A stretch of DNA of 10,352 nt from an uncultured Alistipes sp. GTDB taxonomy: Bacteria > Bacteroidota > Bacteroidia > Bacteroidales > Rikenellaceae. The stretch covers positions 1-10,352 of the forward strand of contig CAUHCL010000076.1 in the NCBI GenBank assembly GCA_959604655.1. Direction: 5' to 3'. The position numbers were made by a program, and so were the translations under genes. The notes beneath the pieces were generated by a model. The model was not told the origin of the DNA and searched no databases. It saw nothing but the letters and a program-made list of their open reading frames with translations. Below, one piece after another: positions 6,495 through 10,352 of the stretch (position 1 is its first letter; each line of letters starts with the position of its first letter).

Positions 6495-8528
6495 ATGGCG
6501 AGTCTAAACACATTAAGAACCAAATTCGGCGTAGCGCTTTCCATCATCATCGCGCTGGCGCTTTTGGCATTTATCTTTTCTCTGAGAACGGAGATGGGTT
6601 TCTCGGATAACGACCCCAAGGTGGGCGTCATCAACGGCGACAAGATCAGTTATTCGGAGTATATCAACGAGTACGATATCGTTAAGGCCAACAACGGCGG
6701 TTCGGAGTCGTCGGACGAGCAGGCCGACGCTCTTGCCAACGCCACCTGGCAGGCGCTTGTAGCCAAGCATCTGCTCATCCCGGGATTCGAGGATATGGGT
6801 ATCGCGGTCTCGGATGCGGAGCGCATGGCCATGTTGAGCGGCGAGCACCCCTCGCAGGTGTTCTACAACGCTTTCGCCGATCCGCAGACGGGCAGCTACG
6901 ACGTTGCCATGATCACCTCTTATCTCTCGCAAATGGGAGCCAATCCGCAGTATCAGGCCTTCTGGTCATACCTTAATTCGCAGGCTGCCCTCGACCGTAT
7001 GATGTCGAAGTTCATGGGTGTTGTCAAGGCCGGCGTGTACACCAATTCGCTGGAGGTGCAAGAGGGGGTCGCCGCGGCCAACGAGAGCCGTTCGGGCCGT
7101 CTGGTAGCTCTCAAGTACAACACTGTGGCCGACTCTACCGTCACGGTGTCGAACGCCGAGATCAAGAAGTATTACGACGAGCATAAGAACTCTTACAAGA
7201 AATTGCCCCACCGCGCCGTCTCTTACGTGCTGTTCGAGGTCGAGCCTACCGACGACGACATGCTGGCGCTGGAGAAGGAGGTTCGCGCCGCAGGCGAGGA
7301 ATTCGCCGCTGCCGAGGATGTCCGCGCGTTCGTTCGCAAGAACATCAAGGGCAACATAGCCGATCACTATGCGTCGGCCGCACAGCTCGGTGCCGACGAG
7401 GCAGTGTTGCTCGACGGCGAGCAGTACGGTCCCGTGCTGAAGGCCAACGAGTGGGTCATGTCGCGTGCCATCGCCGCCAAGACCGCTCCCGATTCTATCG
7501 GCCTGAGCCACATCGTCCTCCCCGCACAGGAGACCGATCTGGCCGACAGCCTGCTTACCGCGCTCAAGGCGGGCGGCGATTTCGCTGCCGCTGCGGCCAA
7601 GCACTCGGCTTATCCCGCCACCGCGCAGAACGGCGGCGAACTGGGTGTCATGCCTTTCTCGTCGCTCTCTGTCGAGATCGCCGACCAGTTGGCCGATGTC
7701 AAGAAAGGCGATATCGTTAAGATCAACATGGGCGATGCCATCCAGATCATGAAGGTTACCCGCGCCGATGCTCCCAAGAAGCATGTGCTGGTGGGTACGA
7801 TCACCTATCCCGTCGAGGCTTCGTCGGCTACCCGCCGCAATATCCACAACGCGGCGAGCGTGTTCTCTGTCGACGGCAAGGGTTCGATCGACAAGTTCAA
7901 CGCCGCAGCCAATGCCGCTGCCGTCACTCCGCGCGTGGCCCGTATTTCGCAGGGCGAGCGTGAGCTGGCAGGACTGGAGAACTCTCGTGAGATGGTCCGC
8001 TGGGCCTACGGTGCCAAGGAGGGCGAGATCTCGGAGATCTTCAATCTGGGCAACGACGGATATGCGGTGGCCATGCTGACCGAGATCGACGATTCGAAAT
8101 ACACTCCCATGGAGGAAGTAAGTTTCTCTATCGCCCAGACCCTCGGCCGCGACAAGAAGTTCGACATCCTCAAGGAGAAGCTCGCAGGCTCGTCTATCGA
8201 TGACGTAGCCAAGAATGCGGGTGCGGAGGTAGTCGATTTCTCGGAGCTTCGTCTTAACGACTTCACCGTCGGCAACCTCGGTCTCGAACCTCGCGTGGTC
8301 GGTGCCATTGCCACTACCGAGCAGACGGGTCAGGTTTCGGCCCCCGTTAAGGGCTATTCGTCGGCTGTGGTGTTCGTTGTGGACGATATCGCCAAGAGCG
8401 ACACGCAGACTGCCGAGGCCGAGAAGGTCCGCCTTCAGGCTACCCGCGAGAACATGTCGTTCCAGTCGGCCGTGATGGCTTTGCAGCGCATGTCGGAGAT
8501 CGAGGATCTTCGCGGTAAGTATTTCTAA
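6495..8528 (+). CDS. ppiD: PpiD/SurA-like membrane-anchored periplasmic foldase (parvulin family)
   Basis: This 677-residue protein has the PpiD layout: a short cytoplasmic N-terminus, one transmembrane helix (about residues 11-30, FGVALSIIIALALLAFIFSL) and a large periplasmic part. A SurA_N-type chaperone domain (about 42-200, starting VGVINGDKISYSEY) is followed by a parvulin/PPIC domain (about 335-425, with SHIVLP and NGGELGVMPF). A second rotamase-like half follows (about 430-640, with REMVRWAYGAKEGEISEIF). PpiD proteins assist folding of exported and outer-membrane proteins near the Sec translocon; that role is inferred from family. H339 is present, but Q417 stands where active parvulins have the second histidine, so isomerase activity may be weak or lost. 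The gene appears to have its own promoter and ends at a strong terminator. It seems richer in GGT, TCT and CGT codons than the CNNM/CorC gene, which may reflect higher expression. Confidence 0.9.
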   Translation: MASLNTLRTKFGVALSIIIALALLAFIFSLRTEMGFSDNDPKVGVINGDKISYSEYINEYDIVKANNGGSESSDEQADALANATWQALVAKHLLIPGFEDMGIAVSDAERMAMLSGEHPSQVFYNAFADPQTGSYDVAMITSYLSQMGANPQYQAFWSYLNSQAALDRMMSKFMGVVKAGVYTNSLEVQEGVAAANESRSGRLVALKYNTVADSTVTVSNAEIKKYYDEHKNSYKKLPHRAVSYVLFEVEPTDDDMLALEKEVRAAGEEFAAAEDVRAFVRKNIKGNIADHYASAAQLGADEAVLLDGEQYGPVLKANEWVMSRAIAAKTAPDSIGLSHIVLPAQETDLADSLLTALKAGGDFAAAAAKHSAYPATAQNGGELGVMPFSSLSVEIADQLADVKKGDIVKINMGDAIQIMKVTRADAPKKHVLVGTITYPVEASSATRRNIHNAASVFSVDGKGSIDKFNAAANAAAVTPRVARISQGERELAGLENSREMVRWAYGAKEGEISEIFNLGNDGYAVAMLTEIDDSKYTPMEEVSFSIAQTLGRDKKFDILKEKLAGSSIDDVAKNAGAEVVDFSELRLNDFTVGNLGLEPRVVGAIATTEQTGQVSAPVKGYSSAVVFVVDDIAKSDTQTAEAEKVRLQATRENMSFQSAVMALQRMSEIEDLRGKYF

Positions 8529-8536
8529 CGGATCTG

Positions 8537-8559
8537 TTCCGCCCGCTTAAAAGGCGGAG
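8537..8559 (+). other. Hairpin just after the ppiD-like stop codon
   Basis: TCCGCC (8538-8543) pairs with GGCGGA (8553-8558) around a 9-nt loop, with a T-G wobble at the base. It sits 9 nt after the stop codon and has no T tract, so it is more likely a 3'-end stabilising stem upstream of the true terminator than a terminator itself. Confidence 0.3.
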
Positions 8560-8573
8560 GTGATACGATATGG

Positions 8574-8611
8574 TTTCCCCCGACGGATTGTCCGTCGGGG
8601 GAAATTTTTTT
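8574..8611 (+). terminator. Rho-independent terminator of the ppiD-like transcript
   Basis: A perfect 14-bp stem, TTTCCCCCGACGGA (8574-8587) with TCCGTCGGGGGAAA (8591-8604), has a TTG loop and is followed at once by seven T (8605-8611). It closes the plus-strand gene series 45 bp after the ppiD-like stop codon. There is no T run on the opposite strand, so it should work in one direction only. Confidence 0.93.
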
Positions 8612-8617
8612 GGCGTC

Positions 8618-8657
8618 ATTCCACATATTTTCGGTTTTACGAAAATATGATTGGAAT
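8618..8657. repeat. Long imperfect inverted repeat after the terminator
   Basis: CATATTTTCG (8624-8633) and CGAAAATATG (8640-8649) are a perfect 10-bp inverted repeat with a 6-nt loop. The outer arms ATTCCA (8618-8623) and TGGAAT (8652-8657) extend it by 6 bp past a 2-nt bulge. It begins 6 nt beyond the terminator T tract and is AT-rich, unlike the GC-rich repeats further on. It has no T tract on either strand. Its role is unknown; it could be a protein-binding dyad or a remnant of a small palindromic element. Confidence 0.5.
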
Positions 8658-8719
8658 CTCAACATAGATTGGTATCGGTTAACGGTCTGCTATTCGCCGA
8701 CGGCGGCGCGAATGCTTTA

Positions 8720-8770
8720 GCAGTCCGCCGCGGTGGGGCGGCGGCGAACTGCACGACTCTGCGAGTCGCA
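8720..8770 (+). repeat. REP-like GC-rich palindromic repeat, copy 1
   Basis: The element has two hairpins. GCAGT + CCGCCGC (8720-8731) pairs with GCGGCGG (8738-8744) and, past a CGA bulge, ACTGC (8748-8752). Then CGACTC (8754-8759) pairs with GAGTCG (8763-8768). The 22 nt at 8737-8758 recur exactly at 8902-8923 in the same orientation, 165 bp away. Small size, GC-rich hairpins and an intergenic site fit a repetitive extragenic palindrome; a genome-wide family is inferred. Confidence 0.55.
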
Positions 8771-8901
8771 AAATATGGAATATCTGTCGTTTGTGATGCC
8801 AATCCTCACTGCGTTCGGTGGCATGACGTATTTTGTTCTCGGGCGTGGCTTGCGTGGTTCGCCCGATGAGCGAATGTAAATAGCGCGACTTTGCATGCCG
8901 A

Positions 8902-8953
8902 GGCGGCGGCGAACTGCACGACTTCGCGTTCCGAGACTGCGGCCCGCAGTCGC
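8902..8953 (+). repeat. REP-like GC-rich palindromic repeat, copy 2
   Basis: This is an exact copy of the 22-nt core at 8737-8758, with key part GGCGGCGG followed by CGAACTGCACGACT. As in copy 1, CGACT is followed further on by AGTCGCA, here at 8948-8954 after a longer spacer. That spacer contains the terminator-like hairpin at 8935-8951. The left palindromic arm of copy 1 is not preserved here. Confidence 0.5.
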
Positions 8954-8960
8954 ATTTTTT
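8935..8960 (+). terminator. Terminator-like hairpin, plus strand
   Basis: GACTGCG (8935-8941) pairs with CGCAGTC (8945-8951) around a GCC loop. Three bases later come six T (8955-8960, with the T at 8955 starting the run). It would stop plus-strand read-through, or a short transcript from the intergenic region, before it reaches mutB. It overlaps repeat copy 2, so its origin may be the repeat. Confidence 0.55.
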
Positions 8961-8970
8961 AAGACATAAT

Positions 8971-8999
8971 AAAACACCCCGCCTGATTCAGGCGGGGTG
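8971..8999 (-). terminator. Rho-independent terminator of mutB
   Basis: CACCCCGCCTG (8975-8985) and CAGGCGGGGTG (8989-8999) form a perfect 11-bp stem with a 3-nt loop. Read on the minus strand, the stem is followed by TTTT (8974-8971) and further T-rich sequence. It lies 53 bp past the mutB stop codon. Together with the hairpin at 8935-8960 it separates the two converging transcripts. Confidence 0.88.
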
Positions 9000-9052
9000 C
9001 GCGTTTATAATCTCCTGCTGCGGACCTCTGCGAGGCCGCGGCGTCGGAATGC

Positions 9053-10352
9053 TTACTCGGCGAGCAGCAGTTCGAGCATCTTGATAGACGACTTCGCGAT
9101 CGGGGTACCCGGGCCGAAGATGGCTGCGGCGCCGTCGCGATACAGCTCGTCGTAGTCCTGAGCGGGAATAACGCCGCCCACGATGACGATTATATCCTCG
9201 CGGCCGAGCTTCTTCAGCTCCGCTATGATCTGCGGCACGAGCGTGAGGTGACCTGCCGCGAGCGACGATACGCCCACGATGTGCACGTCGTTCTCCACGG
9301 CCTGCTTGGCAGCCTCGGCGGGAGTCTGGAACAACGGACCCATGTCGACGTCGAAACCTACGTCGGCATAACCCGTAGCCACTACCTTCGCGCCGCGGTC
9401 GTGTCCGTCCTGACCTAACTTGGCTATCATTATACGGGGCTGACGGCCCTCCTTCTTGGCGAACTCGGCGCACATGGCCTTCGCCTTCTCGAAATCAGCA
9501 TCCTGTTTCATACCTGAACTGTAAACACCCGAAATTGAACGAATAACAGCCTTGTAACGGCCCACTACGACCTCGCATGCGTCCGAGATCTCGCCGAGCG
9601 TGGCGCGTACCTTCGCAGCCTCCACGGCCAGCTCCAGCAGGTTGCCCTCGCCGCTCTTCACGCACTCGGTGATCGCAGCCAGCGCCTTGTCTACGGCAGC
9701 CTGGTCGCGGTTCGCGCGCAGCTCCTGCAAACGCTTCACCTGACTCTCGCGCACCGCGGTGTTGTCCACTGCGAGGATGTCGATCGGCGCCTCCTTCTCC
9801 AGACGGTACTCGTTCAGACCGATGATCTTCTGCTCGCCCGAGTCGATGCGGGCCTGCGTGCGTGCCGCAGCCTCCTCGATACGCATTTTGGGAATACCCG
9901 TCTCGATGGCCTTGGCCATACCGCCGAGCTTCTCCACCTCCTCGATGTGCTCCCACGCCTTGTGGGCTATCTCGTTGGTGAGGGCCTCCACGTAGTACGA
10001 GCCTGCCCACGGATCGACGTTGCGGCATACGTTGGTTTCCTCCTGGATGTAGATCTGCGTGTTACGCGCTATACGGGCCGAGAAGTCGGTCGGCAGCGCG
10101 ATGGCCTCGTCCAGAGCGTTGGTGTGCAGCGACTGGGTGTGACCCAGCGCGGCGCCCATTGCCTCGATGGCGGTGCGGGCCACGTTGTTGAACGGATCCT
10201 GCTCGGTGAGCGACCATCCCGAAGTCTGGCTGTGGGTACGCAGCGCGAGCGATTTGGGGTTCTTGGGATCGAACTGCTTCACGATCTTGGCCCACAACAT
10301 ACGTGCCGCGCGCATCTTGGCGATCTCCATGAAGTGGTTCATGCCGATGGCC
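9053..10352 (-). CDS. mutB: Methylmalonyl-CoA mutase large subunit, C-terminal part (5' end outside window)
   Basis: MutB with coenzyme B12 interconverts succinyl-CoA and methylmalonyl-CoA, a cytoplasmic step towards propionate in Bacteroidales. About 432 residues of an expected 710-720 are visible, and the frame is open to the right edge. The first part is the end of the catalytic barrel, with MEIAKMRAARMLW, RTHSQTSGWSLT (containing the conserved active-site His), and NVDPWAGSYYVE. A linker leads to the C-terminal B12-binding domain, with the signature GQDGHDRG (axial histidine codon at 9401-9403), then GVSSLAAGH and VIVGGVIPAQD. All key residues in view are intact. The gene faces the ppiD-like gene and ends at its own terminator. 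The usual partner mutA would be expected upstream, outside the window. The ATG at 10342 is internal, not the start. Confidence 0.97.
   Translation of the reverse strand, partial: AIGMNHFMEIAKMRAARMLWAKIVKQFDPKNPKSLALRTHSQTSGWSLTEQDPFNNVARTAIEAMGAALGHTQSLHTNALDEAIALPTDFSARIARNTQIYIQEETNVCRNVDPWAGSYYVEALTNEIAHKAWEHIEEVEKLGGMAKAIETGIPKMRIEEAAARTQARIDSGEQKIIGLNEYRLEKEAPIDILAVDNTAVRESQVKRLQELRANRDQAAVDKALAAITECVKSGEGNLLELAVEAAKVRATLGEISDACEVVVGRYKAVIRSISGVYSSGMKQDADFEKAKAMCAEFAKKEGRQPRIMIAKLGQDGHDRGAKVVATGYADVGFDVDMGPLFQTPAEAAKQAVENDVHIVGVSSLAAGHLTLVPQIIAELKKLGREDIIVIVGGVIPAQDYDELYRDGAAAIFGPGTPIAKSSIKMLELLLAE

Larger units (their letters stand above)
8612..9052. other. Gene-free convergent intergenic region
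   Basis: About 440 bp between the ppiD-like terminator and the 3' end of mutB hold no coding sequence that I can support. Two small open frames (plus 8651-8869; minus 8717-8977) have no recognisable motif, are compositionally odd, and run across repeats and hairpins. The region contains the inverted repeat at 8618-8657, two REP-like elements (8720-8770 and 8902-8953), further small inverted repeats (ATGCCA with TGGCAT around 8800-8825; TCGGGCG with CGCCCGA around 8838-8868) and two facing terminator hairpins. Confidence 0.6.

Noticed and set aside
8651..8869. 72-codon plus-strand open frame in the intergenic region
   Set aside because: No motif, no promoter or ribosome binding site, and it runs through repeat copy 1 and several inverted repeats.
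8717..8977. 86-codon minus-strand open frame with two SRAVRRR segments
   Set aside because: The repeated peptide comes from the intergenic DNA repeat read twice in frame. Its GTG start lies inside the mutB terminator hairpin.
1..10352. CRISPR array, insertion sequence, tRNA or rRNA gene
   Set aside because: No regularly spaced repeats, transposase motifs, cloverleaf-like segments or rRNA-like sequence were seen on either strand.

Overview
The window looks like ordinary core chromosome from a GC-rich member of the Bacteroidales, most likely Rikenellaceae (Alistipes-like). This is inferred from four things: the protein families (a lipoprotein-type LptC, a DUF21/CBS/CorC membrane protein, a PpiD/SurA-type foldase), the strong GC bias at third codon positions, the near absence of Shine-Dalgarno sites, and promoter-like sites of the Bacteroidetes TTTG / TAnnTTTG type. 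No mobile element, CRISPR array, rRNA or tRNA was seen.

Layout, plus strand: the 3' end of mfd (1-636); coaX (647-1378); a beta-barrel outer-membrane protein (1362-2744) that starts inside coaX; a periplasmic TPR protein (2817-4163); lptC (4173-4934); a CNNM/CBS/CorC membrane protein (4981-6255); a 239-bp control region with a candidate promoter, a dyad and a foldable leader; a large membrane-anchored PpiD-like foldase (6495-8528); and a strong rho-independent terminator (8574-8611). A gene-free stretch of about 440 bp follows, holding a long hairpin, two copies of a REP-like GC-rich repeat and two facing terminator hairpins. On the minus strand the C-terminal part of the methylmalonyl-CoA mutase large subunit (mutB, 9053-10352) converges on this stretch and runs off the right edge.

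How the genes fit together: mfd (transcription-coupled repair) and coaX (first step of CoA synthesis) are housekeeping genes at the head of a closely packed same-strand series. The next five genes all encode envelope proteins: an outer-membrane barrel, a periplasmic TPR protein, an LPS-transport lipoprotein, an inner-membrane CBS/CorC protein and an inner-membrane-anchored chaperone. Together they read as an envelope-biogenesis neighbourhood. MutB belongs to a separate transcription unit for the B12-dependent succinyl-CoA/methylmalonyl-CoA step that leads to propionate.

I found no convincing new multi-gene system. The best leads are regulatory: a promoter-like site buried in the AT-rich end of coaX, a hairpin inside the signal-peptide codons of lptC, the dyad, promoter and leader upstream of the ppiD-like gene, and the repeat elements between the convergent genes.
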